Origin: Enchytraeus crypticus
Taxonomy: Eukaryota > Annelida > Clitellata > Enchytraeida > Enchytraeidae
Direction: 5' to 3'
Length of the DNA stretch: 64,000 bases
NCBI GenBank assembly: GCA_905160935.1
Contig: CAJHZI010000699.1
Coordinates: forward strand, 62,001 to 126,000
In this document: positions 43,113 to 54,487 of the stretch, piece after piece
How the letters are laid out: every line of letters starts with the position of its first letter
Numbering within the stretch: the first letter of the stretch is position 1
Position numbers and translations under genes: made by a program
The notes under the pieces: model-generated
What the model saw: the letters and a program-made list of their open reading frames with translations, nothing else
Databases searched by the model: none
Told to the model about the DNA's origin: nothing

Positions 43113-43235
43113 CTTGTCGGTAAGATATCCGACCGCGGATCAGTATGTGCAGGGTTCAAATCCTGGGTTCGCCCGTCACTGACATCTCATTCGAGTGATG
43201 AAACTGACGTTAACCTTAGCTTTAGCAGTTTTATC
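43113..43235 (+). mobile_element. SINE-A copy, 5'-truncated
   Basis: cggtaagatatccgaccgcg, cagggttcaaatcctgg, then catctcattcgagtgatg, the subfamily mark also seen at 15061. Confidence 0.9.
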
Positions 43236-43269
43236 TGTTTATATCTCACTATCACAGTTATTGTCACAA

Positions 43270-43345
43270 TCTTGTTGTGATCATTTCGCTAGAGTCGTTG
43301 TCTCGCAAGCCCTGAGGTCACGGTTCGATTCACAGTCAGCGCCTA
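43270..43345 (+). other. tRNA-like sequence (SINE head or tRNA relic)
   Basis: ttcgctagagtcgttgtctc and gaggtcacggttcgattcac look like A and B boxes about 35 bases apart, but the acceptor stem does not pair. Confidence 0.45.
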
Positions 43346-43524
43346 GAATCCATTAATCTTGAGAGTAAGATAAACTGTATGTCTGTTAATAAGATCAAAC
43401 CATAGGCGCGAGGTTGCGTTGCTATATACAGGTAATAGACAGCACACAGGTGCTCACTACAATACTCGTTTTGTCTTTTTTTATTTTATGTTTCATTGTA
43501 TGTTTTCTCCACAATTCAAATCTA

Positions 43525-43652
43525 TCTCTCACTCTGTCTCTGTCTCTATCTGTCTCTGTCTCTGTCTCGTTCTTTCTTTCTTTCTTTCTTTCTTTATTTC
43601 TTTCTTTCTTTCTTACATTCATTCATTCATTCTTTCTTTCTTTCTTTCTTTC

Positions 43653-43723
<71 letters not shown>

Positions 43724-43725
43724 GC
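43525..43725. repeat. TCTG/TTTC/ATTC/TC simple repeats
   Basis: Four simple motifs in succession. All leucine/serine-rich frames here are artefacts. Confidence 0.97.
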
Positions 43726-43984
43726 TCCTTGGTATGTAAATTGGCATGTTACTTATTATAGATCTCTTATCAGAGCGACTTGGCAGATAACTACATATTT
43801 CTCAAGTATAGTAATTAATTTATGTATGCGTAAAATGCTAATATAATGCTGACACTACTATTTTCAGTAATAGATTCACTCTATTACGATTGAACACGGG
43901 TTGTATATCAGCAGCACACTAGTCTGTCAAACACTAGGTCTCCTATTCAACACCCAGCATTCCGTCTATCGTTGGCAGGCTTCT

Positions 43985-44148
43985 TGTTCTTTAGCTGAGG
44001 CTGTATAGGATATGGCAGAAATTAGGTATGTTAGATGATTTAAAGATCCACTCATTTGTGGACATGAAGAGGAAAGCGGAAGACAGAGAAGAGTGGAGGC
44101 GTTATATACATTGGACCCGCCAGTTGGCAGTGCATGCAGTGAGTGCAC

Positions 44149-44195
<47 letters not shown>

Positions 44196-44200
44196 AGAAT
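43985..44200 (-). repeat. Repeat C copy, antisense, with GA tract
   Basis: ttagatgatttaaagatcc, ggaaagcggaagacagaga, gtggaggcgttatataca, gcagtgagtgcactaag, then (ga)n to 44194. Confidence 0.85.
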
Positions 44201-44221
44201 ATGAGTTCATACACACATATA

Positions 44222-44332
44222 CATTCAACCGCGGATCAGTATGTGCGGGGTTCAAATCCTGGGTTCGCCCGTCACTGACATCGCTTTCGAGTGAGGAAAC
44301 TGACGTTAATCTTAGCTTTACCAGCTTTTACA
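44222..44332 (+). mobile_element. SINE-A copy, 5'-truncated
   Basis: ttcaaccgcggatcagtatg, ggttcaaatcctgggttcgc, gaggaaactgacgttaatc, agctttaccagctttt. It abuts the GA-tailed repeat C. Confidence 0.9.
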
Positions 44333-44409
44333 CACTTCCGGTTTTTCAGGTGGATGAAACATGTCCACTAAATAAATAGATAGAAAGTCCCGTCACCGGA
44401 CATCCTCTG

Positions 44410-44668
44410 CAAGTACTATAGTACACTGCAGGCTGGTACTGTAGTACACTACAGGCTGGTACTATAGTGTACTACAGGCTGGTACTATAGTGTACTACAG
44501 GCTGGTACTGTAGTACACTACAGGCTGGTACTATAGTGTACTACAGGCTGGTACTATAGTGTACTACAGGCTGGTACTGTAGTACACTACAGGCTGGTAC
44601 TGTAGTACACTACAGGCTGGTACTGTAGTGTACTACAGGCTGGTACTGTAGTACACTACAGGCTGGAT
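44410..44668. repeat. Minisatellite, about 22-bp unit (acaggctggtactgtagt)
   Basis: About 11 units with tgtagtacact or tatagtgtact variants. Each unit is partly palindromic (gtagtacactac, gtagtgtactac). Confidence 0.96.
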
Positions 44669-44705
44669 TTAACGTCCACTTTATCATCACATGTGTACTG
44701 TCAAA
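44669..44705 (-). repeat. Tail F fragment
   Basis: gatttaacgtccactttatc only, directly at the end of the minisatellite. Confidence 0.55.
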
Positions 44706-45240
44706 GATTATATTATTTAATTACCTCTCTAAATAACTTGATGGATGTTAAAGTCACAACAAGGAATTTGAAATGCTATTATAAGATTGAAACTTGTTCT
44801 TGATCAAATGTATTCAATTTTGAAACGTCGAAAATAAATATAATGTTTTACTCTGAAGTCAATTAGGATTCTAATTTTTAGCTTCAGTAATTTATTCAAA
44901 ACTGGCAAAAATCAATCTTTACTCAATTACCATATACGTTTAATTTTTAAGACACTCGGAAACATTTCTTGACATGATAATGAGTAAGCGCATTGATTCG
45001 TAGTTCTTATATACCGCAGCATTGACTACTGCTGCAGAATATCATATATAGTTACAATTATAATCTACATCAGATCTCCACTCTTCGTATTTATGATTTT
45101 AGGGGTAGTGTAGAGTTATGGCAGACTCTATTTTGCGTGAAATAGGCAATCTTAATAGATAATCAAGAAATGATTCGTCGTAAATATTTCTTGTAATTTG
45201 TTTCAACCACAGGCAGATGACCTAAGAAACCTTAATCCTA
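44706..45240. other. No gene seen
   Basis: AT-rich, nothing recognised. Confidence 0.4.
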
Positions 45241-45246
45241 GAAAGC

Positions 45247-45325
45247 GGTGGCCCTAGTGGTATAGAGCTGCGCTGTTAGCGTGTTGACAACAGAGCAGTA
45301 GGTACAGGATTCAACTCCGTGTAGT

Positions 45326-45379
<54 letters not shown>

Positions 45380-45390
45380 TCTCTCTCGCT
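45247..45390 (+). repeat. tRNA-like block followed by TC tract
   Basis: ggtggccctagtggtataga and acaggattcaactccgtg resemble A and B boxes, and (TC)n runs from 45328 to 45388. Possibly a further SINE family with one copy here. Confidence 0.5.
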
Positions 45391-46840
45391 GATATGAATC
45401 AGTTCTAGGTGTTTTGAGGTAATTGAGTGTTTTACAGGGATTGAAAAGCCCTCACCACATTCTTGACCGAATCAACAGTTTGACTCTGTCCGATCAATTA
45501 CAAAATATAAAAATAATTAGATTAAAAGTGAGTTCATTTTTATGCAGGCTGATCAAATTTGTCTGCACGTGCTTGTTCGATGCAGTTGGGTTAATTTCAT
45601 TAATTTTTTATTCGCCAGTGGGCCGCACGCACCACGCCTAGTAATGAAATATAGAGCCATTAACACGGCGACAGGCGCTTACTTCCGTGAAATATGTTTT
45701 TCATTAATTTTTTCTTTTTATTTGAACCTTTTTAAGTAGCATTAAGAAACTACTAGCGATTTAAAGCTAGCTTGTAACTTTCGCAACATGGCATATCAGA
45801 CATTCCGGGCCAGTGTGCAAAATGTTCTCAAATCGTAACAATGTCAACACCTTGCAGGCCCATTACTTCTATGCACTTATGTTCAAAGTATTTATTAAAC
45901 CTTCCTTTTTTAACGTTTTAGTCTAAGTTTTATTGTAGTCATGGAAGACAGTAGCACACTGTGATTTATTTTAGATGTTTTTATTGTTAATTCTCCCCAG
46001 TAGTTGGCAAGTCAGACAGTAATTATGCGTTAATATTAAATATTAACAGGTAGTCGATTAGAACTTGTGTGACCCTTACCCCCTCGTACATTGTAGATTT
46101 CTTAAGCCCCCCCCCCCACACCTCATGTCCCTCCATTCATTAACTCTGCGGTTTGCCTTTTCACTGCGCAAATTATAAATTCTTCGCTTATTATAACCTA
46201 TCGAACTTCCGTTAACTTCTCAGTTATATCAACCTGATGCCATAAATTCACAGAGCGTTTGGGATTTTGTATATCGATGCAAATATGGCGAAAGTTGTTT
46301 CCAATCATTCGAATTTAATCAATGGAATGACTAAAGTATTGAATTATATAAATAGATAGAATTTGTTTAATCATATCTTATATATTTCAGTTAAATAATA
46401 TTTTAAATTGTTGGATATCTAAGATTATATTTTGACGGTTTAGAATCATTCAAAAGCGATTATTGGTTAACATCAGCTGATTAAATGCAACGTTGTTCAT
46501 TAGAAATGATGAAAGAATTTAATACTAATAGCTGCTAATTCTTACTCTAAAACTGAATGCTGAATTCAACACTGCCCACAGATTAACAATTCTATAGCTA
46601 ATCAAAGTTTAAATTATTACTATTTATTAGTGTGGTTAGTTTTCATATTACCATAATTTTTTACATTGTGTTATGCTATTGTTTTCTGCGGTTTTGAGTT
46701 AGTTTAAATTCCATTCTTTACGAAGATCTTTTGGTCACTGAGGAGAATGTAAAATTGTAAACATTGCGATATATTCTAAGAGGAATCCCGCGTTGATCAC
46801 CTGATGGAATGCAGCAACTGGAACGGTAACGGTAACTGAA
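45391..46840. other. No gene seen
   Basis: AT-rich. A weak antisense repeat E trace (attgtagtcatggaagacag) lies near 45935-45970. Nothing else recognised. Confidence 0.4.
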
Positions 46841-46844
46841 TGGC

Positions 46845-46975
46845 GACATTTATAAATCACCTCAAAACAGGGCGCGTATAAAAGTGCTGACCAATGAGAA
46901 CTCCAGCGGCCCAGATCTGACCAATCAGAACTCCAGCGGCCCAGTTTATGAACGCTTTTATGCATGACTGCCACT
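46845..46975. promoter_or_regulatory. Duplicated block with two CCAAT motifs
   Basis: ctgaccaatgagaactccag and ctgaccaatcagaactccag, each followed by cggcccag, are 37 bases apart. Two CCAAT cores in a GC-richer patch suggest a promoter, but no first exon was found on either strand. Confidence 0.35.
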
Positions 46976-47470
46976 AGCTTCGCAGCTGCGTTATGTCAAA
47001 AGACTAATAAGGTTATAACCTGCGATGAATTCATAATCTTGTGGGTTTGAATTTAAAACTTTAAGAGGTAACATGAGCAACAGATCATATCCGAAATGTA
47101 TGCATTAAACTTAAATTTCGGGTTAGAACTGTGTCATAATTATGTAAAAATCAAAAGGCATAGGCTAATCAATAAACTAATTAATCAGTCTTGCAATCAA
47201 TGCTAAACGTTTTGGAATTGAAACTACACCGCGTAGTATGTAGGCCTATACTATCAGACTACTCTTTAAAGTCTGCGCATGCAGGCCCTTTCGACCAACT
47301 GATCCAACAACTAAGAGTAATTCCTAAATGTCAACCTCGCTTCAATTCCAATCTGCATTGGTCACCTCTTATCTAGCACAGAAAGACTTGGAGAAACTCC
47401 AAGTGATAAAAGTGGGAGGGGGAACTCAGGATAACTGCGTTCTCGCAGATCTCTTTTTTCTGAGGTGCGT
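46976..47470. other. No gene seen
   Basis: AT-rich, nothing recognised. Confidence 0.4.
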
Positions 47471-47477
47471 TTCACTA

Positions 47478-47602
47478 CCAGTGGGCCCATATTTCTCAGA
47501 TTAGAAACTAAGATTCTTGTAAATACATTACAGGGGGGCCCGAAATATTCTGACCGTTCTCATAGTTCTAAATTCGGAATTCCCAGTTTAACCACTGATT
47601 GG
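47478..47602 (-). mobile_element. MITE-G fragment, diverged
   Basis: cattacaggggggcccgaaa, tattctgaccgttctc, gaattcccagtttaaccact. Internal order matches the other copies only in part, so orientation is uncertain. Confidence 0.5.
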
Positions 47603-48430
47603 GTTTCATCTCTAACCCACTTCCAAATTTAATAGGCTATCAAACCCAATGAAGAGAACAAATCTATTGAAAATATCAAACCATACTGTCCTTCGACTTT
47701 CAATTTCAACTTTAACTAGGCTTTAACTAGGATATACTTCATGTCAAAATAGCTAACGTACTGAAAATAGCGACCCAACTGAAAATAGAAAATCTACTGA
47801 AAAATGGAAAACCTGCTGTCAATGGAAAACCTACTGAAAAGTGTTCCAATCTGAAAGCAGAGAAGGGACACTCGCGACTATTTTCTATTATCTGCTTTAA
47901 GCGACGGTCTCCTGTTTTATGAAGGCCCCGCTCTAAACGAGTGAGAGTTTTAGCAAGAGAGTTCGTAAATCATACAAACAACACTCGTAAATCAAAACAA
48001 GGCTTTTCTTAAAATTGTCACGTGCGCCACGGCTGATCTGTTCTCATTGGTCAGCACTATTTTCTCCAGCCTCTTTTGAAATGATCCTATAGAACAGACC
48101 TAGTAGTTCTCTGGTGTAGGCCTACAATTGTTAAGATGATATGGTTGTTATAAAGATAGAATGTTTAGTTATGCTTTAGTGTACAGTGGAGCCTATAGGG
48201 CCAGTTTTAGCCAGTAGAAGGGTCCGATTTGCGCTTTTCCCAGGTGTGTTCAGTTTACTTGTAGCAAGGCGTGTTTGATTCAGCAGTTTATTAAAGTCAT
48301 AGTATATAGTGATTCGCAAATTCTAAGCGAGATATTATATTGGAAATTAGCAAACAGGAATTAAATAAGAAAATTAAAATTTTGCGCTTTAGTCGAATTA
48401 ACTATACAATATTTATTTAAATTATTTTAA
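47603..48430. other. No gene seen
   Basis: Contains a short tract of ctactgaaaa units at 47755-47835. Nothing else recognised. Confidence 0.4.
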
Positions 48431-48654
48431 TGAAAGCATCGCATGGTATCACTACATACTAATGTAATTAGTGTATATCTACAATGTACACTACATCATA
48501 GTAATGCTGCAACAGTACATCATTGTATTACTTTGCATCATAGTACTGCTGCATTACTGCGCTATTATATCATTGTATTACTGTGTTTCAACGTATTACT
48601 GCACCATGGTATTTCCCCGTGTTGTGTCCGGGTTGTTTGAAAAATAGACCAACC

Positions 48655-48840
48655 GTGTAAATATGCACTTGTCGTAGAAGGCGACATAAAAACTAGATCA
48701 AAGCCAACGTCAGAAAGGGCATTCGGCTGGTGCACGCCTGGGCTTCAGAAATTGCTAAAAAAAATTAAACGAATGGAAAAACTTCAAAAGAAGGCCTATT
48801 CGTATCCCGACCCTAGTTCAACTGTGACTTACCTTTCTTT
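48655..48840 (+). repeat. Repeat H copy
   Basis: gtagaaggcgacataaaaac, ggcattcggctggtgcacgc, ctgggcttcagaaattgct, aaacgaatggaaaaacttc, cctattcgtatcccgaccc. The copy at 51925 has the same order. Confidence 0.75.
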
Positions 48841-49199
48841 TTTAAATTTCGTGCATTAGCGTACTAGAAGAATTGCAGTCTTTGTAGTTTATTAGGTTAT
48901 GTTGTCGTCGAAAAACGGGTGTTATATTATTACTTTTATTTCTTGACACCCATTGGCATGGTAATTGTAACGCAATGAATTTACAATTTAATTGAAGGAA
49001 AATCATTTTAATCTTCTTTAAAATATTGAAATTTCCTTTAATACTTGCACAATTTATGTCTAATATAATATTTAGTGTCTGTAAATTAACAGTGTTTTTA
49101 CTTAAGTTTATTTGATTTCACTGTCTTATTAATTATTGAGAACTCTGTGCTCAGAAGTGAACACTTTAAGAAGTATTTTCAAGACTTATTTTAGTATAG

Positions 49200-49280
49200 C
49201 ACTATTAGTAGACTTTTCTAATTTTTCCTCGCTTCAAAGTGCTCGATGTTGTCATTCATAGACGTCAGTAGAATTCAGTT
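49200..49280 (-). repeat. Repeat E fragment
   Basis: aaagtgctcgatgttgtcat and agacgtcagtagaattcag; diverged. Confidence 0.6.
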
Positions 49281-49309
49281 TTTGTCTCTAGTAGCCTACT
49301 AAAACACGC

Positions 49310-49545
49310 CTCCCACTAATATTAAAACACTCCTATATAGTATTAAAACACGCTTCTCTAGTATTAAAACACGCTTCTCTAGTATTAAAACACGCTTCTC
49401 TAGTATTAAAACACGCTTCTCTAGTATTAAAACACGCTTCTCTAGTATTAAAACACGCTTCTCTAGTATTAAAACACGCCTCTCTAGTATTAAAATACGC
49501 CTCTTTAGTACATAAATCGCCTCTCTGGAATTAAAACATGCCTCT
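49310..49545. repeat. Minisatellite, 21-bp unit, about 10 copies
   Basis: Unit tattaaaacacgcttctcta plus g. Central copies are identical and the outer ones are diverged. Confidence 0.97.
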
Positions 49546-49659
49546 AATATTATAATTATGGTACAATATTAATAGTTTATAGTAATTAATACTGTAATTC
49601 GAGTATTACGCGTATTTATTATATAAACGAGCGCAGTAATAAGATTAGTCTTATTCTCT

Positions 49660-50071
49660 GTAGCGGATCCAAGGGGGGCCCCCCTTAGGCCCGACTATAA
49701 AAATTGTAAACTATATTTTCATTGTTTCTATGCAATTTTTATGTGTAAATATGTTTTAAGGGCGTTAGGGGGGGTTAGGGGTGGGGATACAAGAGGGAAC
49801 TCGAACAGTCGGACTACCTGGAGTTTTTTCAAATATGGACCCCACTAGGGGCCCATATCATAACGGAAGGGAGGCCGAAAAATGTTGACCGTTTCACTAG
49901 CTCTCTATTTTCTCTTTAGCCACTGTATAAGAGGAAAAAGGGTGTAAATAAAAAATGTGAACTCCCTCCCGGAACAGTGGTGCAAACCGCCTTGGCTGGG
50001 ATCGAGGGGCTTAAGCCCACCCGTCTTCCCCCAAAATTAGGTCACTTTTGAAATTGGTCCAGATCCGCTAT
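49660..50071. mobile_element. hAT-like non-autonomous element, tentative
   Basis: tagcggatccaag at the left is inverted as gtccagatccgcta at the right. Such GCGGATC ends are common in hAT-type DNA elements. No transposase frame inside; a MITE-G piece is nested at 49800-49925. Confidence 0.4.
49800..49925. mobile_element. MITE-G fragment
   Basis: ggaccccactaggggcccat, ggccgaaaaatgttgaccg, ttcactagctctct, ctttagccactg. Confidence 0.5.
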
Positions 50072-50149
50072 GTTTCTTCAGAGCCTCAGAGGTGAAAAAA
50101 TTAACCTACCTTTTTCTTAAACAAATGTAGGATTTTAGGCATTTCAGGT

Positions 50150-50372
50150 TTTCCTGTCACTTTAGTGCGGGTTATTGGAAGGGGGGGGGGGTAAGATACG
50201 GGGATACACTCACTTTATGAGCCTAGCGCAGTATGCTGGAAAATTGTGAGCCCCCCCCTCCACACAGCATTGTTTCTGGTTGCGTCACATGTCCCGAAGA
50301 AGGAAAAAATGTGTACACTGTCCAAAAAAAATTTTCGCGCCCCCCCTTAAAAAATTCCTGGATCCGCCCCTG
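50150..50372. mobile_element. Second hAT-like end
   Basis: Ends in ttcctggatccgcccctgc, the inverse of gcaggggcggatccaggaa, preceded by gcgccccccctt. Its partner end was not identified. Confidence 0.4.
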
Positions 50373-50591
50373 CTTATTCTCTTCAAAACGACTTCTAAAT
50401 CTAGATACATACAACTGATATAGGAAAATATTTGTAGATTCTTTGATCTCCTGTTCTGTAATTGCTGGGTATAACATCATTCACGCCGCCAGCTCTTCTA
50501 ATATCATGTGTTATTGTTAAGTCAACCATGTAATGTAAAACTCACTCCCCGTTGTTGTGTTCTACAAATAACGTTAACGTTTGAGTAGTAA

Positions 50592-50597
<6 letters not shown>

Positions 50598-50645
<48 letters not shown>
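50598..50645. repeat. (TA)n microsatellite
   Basis: Uninterrupted TA tract, directly followed by a SINE-A copy. Confidence 0.96.
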
Positions 50646-50646
<1 letters not shown>

Positions 50647-50738
50647 TATGCGGTGTTCAAATCCTGGGCTCTCTCATCACTGATATCGCTTTCGAGTGAG
50701 GAAACTGACGTTAACCTTAGCTTTACCAGCTTTACCCA
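50646..50738 (+). mobile_element. SINE-A copy, 5'-truncated
   Basis: catatgcggtgttcaaatcc, ctcatcactgatatcgc, gaggaaactgacgttaacc, agctttaccagcttta. Confidence 0.9.
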
Positions 50739-51159
50739 CTAGATAGGTTTTTATAACCTCTTTGACGGCCTAGTGTGTGTTACTGCATATTTGAGTGTTT
50801 TTTGAAATAAACATAGTTCTCTCTCTCTTTCTCTGGGAAGTAGATGAACAATTCCTGGGTGATACTTGCGGCCAGAGAGTTCTAATGTTTAGTTTGAGTT
50901 CTTCGCTTGTAGAGTTCTAATTAATTGTAATTTTAATTCTAATTTTAGCTTATCCAGTTCTTAATCACAAAACCTCTATTTACATTGACTTCATGTTTTC
51001 AATTTTGCAGACAGAACAAGGAAGTTATTTTGACTAAAAATGTAATAGGACTAGAAAGATTCTGCAAAACGCAATCATTTTAGTCGTTGGTAAAACACAG
51101 ATATTTACAAAAATACATAAGCATTAAAGAAATCCTCAGTCTTTATTAACTGCTTGAGT

Positions 51160-51252
51160 AAGATCTTATAATCAATGACGTCAGAGGATTCGGTTTGGCT
51201 CGACCAATCAGAGGAGGAGGAGGCGAGGCTACAGCTGCAGCAGCAGGCCGCC
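51160..51252 (+). promoter_or_regulatory. Probable promoter/5' leader of the CH25H-like gene
   Basis: Holds a palindromic CRE, TGACGTCA (51176-51183), and a CCAAT box in gaccaatcag about 30 bases on, in a stretch richer in GC than its flanks. It ends at the Kozak start gccgccATG. The frame is open upstream of that ATG to another ATG at 51175, which overlaps the CRE and is probably not used. Confidence 0.55.
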
Positions 51253-53346
51253 ATGTTTGTTTCCACCGGTGCTGTCAACAGCTCCCTACTCTACGACGAC
51301 TCTCACTTCCTTCAACCTGTGTGGTCCCTAGCCCTCAGACACTCTCGCTTAACATCAAGCTCAGCGTTTCCCATGCTCGTATATCTCGTGTTCTACATAC
51401 TGTGTCAGATCCCGTGCACGGCGCTTGATCTGGCCGCACCCCGATGTGCCTGGATCAGGAAGTATAAGGTCCAGCCGGATGCTGAGCTCACCTGGTCCAG
51501 ACAGATCCTTCCAGCCATCGCCACCACAGCCTGGAACCACCTCCTCTACATCCTGCCCGTCTCCGTGGCCCAGGCAAGTACTGCTCGTTCGATTAGAGGC
51601 GTGCTGTCGTGTTAGGCCTGTCTTAAAATAAAATAAAAATGTTTTAGAATGTCTTAATAACGTATGGGTAACGTCATGAAGTTTTAAATGACAGATCCTG
51701 AGGGGAATTGAACCCTCGTGGGTTCGAATCCCAGCCCTGTTTATGCGAGAGTAAAATCTCGTACACTCACTGGACTGGTTACACGGAAATTGGTCTAAAT
51801 TGCCTAACGGTTTAAACATGTGGTATTAAAAGTGATAGATATCAACATAGTTGATCATTTCACTATAATGCGTGTTAACTTTTAACTTTTTTACCTGGAG
51901 TCGTTTAAATTTCTAGTGTGACCCTACTCGTATGCGCAGACCTTACTGCAAAAATAACTCGTATGCATGTGTTTTAACAGGCGACAAAGCTCTTATATCC
52001 AAACCAACATGAGAAATATCCTTCGGTTGGTGAGCGCCTAGGCTCCGGAAATTTGCTACATAGTTTTCCAAAACGAATGGAAAAGTTTAGGTCAATTAGG
52101 ATCCTGATCCTAGATAAACTACCATGGGATTCATGGGAAGATGAAGTTGAAGTAAATATGAAATGATGGCTTTACTATACCAACACTTAAATAGTGTAAG
52201 AATATCACATTAAAATGGTGTTAAAGTCTGTTTAAATCTATAAATATACTGAAATGATACTAATTCAATGAGTGCTATTTAACCAGAAAACCGATAGTCT
52301 TTCATTTCTCTGCGTATACTACGTATGCAATATAAAGATATATTCTTCCGATGAAAATTGCTTTCCATTAGCATTTCTTCTTATTATTTGTGCAATAGTA
52401 GGCTACATTGATAGCATGTATGTTTGTAGTAGCAGGTAGTTCACTAGTTAAATAAGCGTCTAGTTGATTTAATAATTGCTCAATGATATGTATATTTACT
52501 GATTTTCATTGATTGACCGATTAAGCTATAGGTTAACTGACTGATTAACTGACTGACAACCATTCAAGTAATCAATCAACCAATCTAATTATTTCAATGG
52601 ATCCATAAATTCATCAGCCAGTGAGTCAGTGTGACTCACTAACTCACTGGCTGAGGAATTTATGGATCCATTGAAATAATTAGATTGGTTGATTGATTAC
52701 TTGAATGATTGGTTGATAAATTTAATAATTGATTGATTGATTAACTGATTGATTGATTAACTGATTGATTAATTGATTGATTGATTAATTGATTGATTGA
52801 TTGATCTAGTGGGCTTGGACGCCAGACACCCACCTGCCCGCCACAGCACCCAGCCTGTGGGAGTTCTGCTGGCACCAGTACGCCGCTCTAGCTATCGTCG
52901 ACTGCGAGTACTACGTCTGGCACGTCCTGCACCACAAGATCCGCTTCCTCTACCGTAACTTCCACTCGCTCCACCACCGCTACATGTCCGTCAACAGCTG
53001 GGTCACCCAGTACTCCCATCCCTGGGAACTCTTCAGCCTGGGGTTTTTCACCACTACTGCGCCGTGGATCCTCAGGGCCCATCCGCTCACTAACTGGTCC
53101 TTCATGGCCTTTGTCCTGGCGGTCAGCGTGGAGGACCACTGCGGGTATGACTTCCCCTTCATGCCCCATCGCTGGGCGCCCTTCTGGGGCGGGTCCCGCA
53201 AGCACGATATGCATCATCAACGTCCGATGACCAACTTTCAGCCCTACTTCAACTGGTTTGATCGACTGCTGGGCAGCGAGTTTCCAACCCATGGTCATGC
53301 CGAGTCCGCACTGGCTCGAAGTAGAGCGAGGAATAAGGTGGAGTAG
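51253..53346 (+). CDS. CH25H: Cholesterol 25-hydroxylase-like di-iron enzyme, 2 exons
   Basis: Exons 51253-51573 and 52810-53346, joined in phase, give 285 aa (human CH25H 272). The intron is GC-AG: CCCAG|gcaagt. The start was chosen for its gccgccATG context and because [17 protein letters not shown] then matches the family's N-terminus (FLQPLW). Membrane-spanning stretches include [15 protein letters not shown] and [11 protein letters not shown]. The fatty-acid hydroxylase/sterol desaturase His clusters are present: HVLHH (145-149), FHSLHH (158-163), EDH (215-217) and HDMHH (239-243). [13 protein letters not shown] and GYDFPF match CH25H closely. The enzyme should be an ER-membrane oxygenase; vertebrate CH25H makes 25-hydroxycholesterol. 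The exact substrate here is inferred. Vertebrate CH25H is intronless, so the intron differs. Confidence 0.88.
51644..51882 (+). mobile_element. SINE-B copy in the CH25H-like intron
   Basis: gtcttaataacgtatgggta, catgaagttttaaatgacag, gggttcgaatcccagccctg, gagagtaaaatctcg, atcaacatagttgatcattt. Confidence 0.92.
51925..52145 (+). repeat. Repeat H copy in the CH25H-like intron
   Basis: gcgacaaagctcttatatcc, ccttcggttggtgagcgcct, aggctccggaaatttgct, aaacgaatggaaaag, gggattcatgggaagatg. Confidence 0.75.
52561..52707. repeat. Long inverted repeat, about 65-bp arms
   Basis: Left arm: cattcaagtaatcaatcaac, caatctaattatttcaatgg, atccataaattcatcagcca. Its reverse complement ends at 52707 with about one mismatch (catcag/cctcag). 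The centre is gtgagtcagtgtgactcac. Confidence 0.95.
52708..52808. repeat. (TTGA)n/(TTAA) array before CH25H-like exon 2
   Basis: gattgattgattaactgatt and similar, up to the gatctag acceptor. Same motif as in the CDR2-like introns. Confidence 0.93.
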
Positions 53347-54480
53347 TAACTGGAACTGAAATTAAAATAGAAGCTAAGAGTTTTGGTTTTGGAAGTTGTG
53401 AGAAGGTCTTTCATATAGAAAAATGGCAGATGGATTTTTAAATTGATTCGATAGTATTTATAATATTAATAGAATCTATTTAAATGTATTATATTTATTC
53501 TGAATAAGAGATTTGAGAAATTGAAAGTAATTGAAGGAAGTAAATGAATGTTAGCATCAGATGAACAGGAAACTTTTCTTGTAAATCTTCATGATGCTGC
53601 AGATCTACTTTCTGTAGATTTTGATGATGCCAGAGATATGGGATCTTCAATTTTCCATTTTACATCTCGCTCTTTTTCCATTACACGCCACAATCGTTCA
53701 ACGAAAGCTGTAAATAACGCTCTCGTCATTTCTTGAACAGATCGTGTTTTATTGTTTATATTGTATACAAACACGTGCGCATGCAAGCTGTAAGAACGCT
53801 AGTATAAGTCTGCGAGAATTACCATAGACTTGTGCCCGTCGGCGATGTTATAGTTTGAAGTAAAAACAAACGTTAAAATCATCCACTTATATTTTATTAG
53901 TAATTTGTTATGACTAGTACTTATTGCAATTAATAATTTCTTGTCTTCTGTGCTCATTGCTTGCCAGTTACCTCTCTAGTTAGGTTAATTTGTAATTTGC
54001 CATTTTTTGTTAAATAGTTTTCGCTGCTGCTGACAATTATCACAAGTTAATAACCATATTTTTTACACGGACTTCAAATGAGAAATTTATTGCTGATAAT
54101 AGCCAGATAGCGGCGCTATGTCGATAGAGTGCTTAATAGCATAGTGGTTGATACTGAAGTGATATGAACATTTATATTTAGTTTAGATACGAACATTTTC
54201 GTGTTACCATACGCTGTGTGATAAGTCTAGCCTTCACACGGAACAGCTTTAAAAATGCAGATCTTGATACGTTTTAAACATTTGATATTCGATCAGCTCA
54301 GTTGTACTTTGAACAGACAAAATTAATTTACCTTCAAGGGAAGGAATTAATTAAAAATTACATCGAGTTTTCCTCAGTGGTAATTTAGCTGCCACTATAA
54401 TGGGTTTTATCTTAACTAGACTATGTCTCTACAGGATTATATTGTATTTATATATATCTATATATATTATATATATTTCC
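53347..54480. other. CH25H-like 3' UTR and downstream, no further gene seen
   Basis: attaaa at about 53361 is a possible poly(A) signal. A minus-strand open stretch ending near 53589 has no recognisable family. Confidence 0.4.
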
Positions 54481-54487
54481 CGTTTTG

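Noticed and set aside
43270-43345. A second tRNA gene
   Set aside because: A- and B-like boxes exist but the acceptor stem does not pair; kept only as tRNA-like.
51175-51252. Upstream ATG of the CH25H-like frame as the start
   Set aside because: It overlaps a CRE palindrome and adds 26 residues absent from the family; the gccgccATG at 51253 fits better.
52888-53298. 136-residue minus-strand frame
   Set aside because: Antisense shadow of the CH25H-like exon 2, whose His motifs fix the true strand.
53589-53786. Minus-strand frame with RALFTAFVERLWRVMEKERD
   Set aside because: Looks somewhat protein-like but has no splice or family support; left as intergenic.
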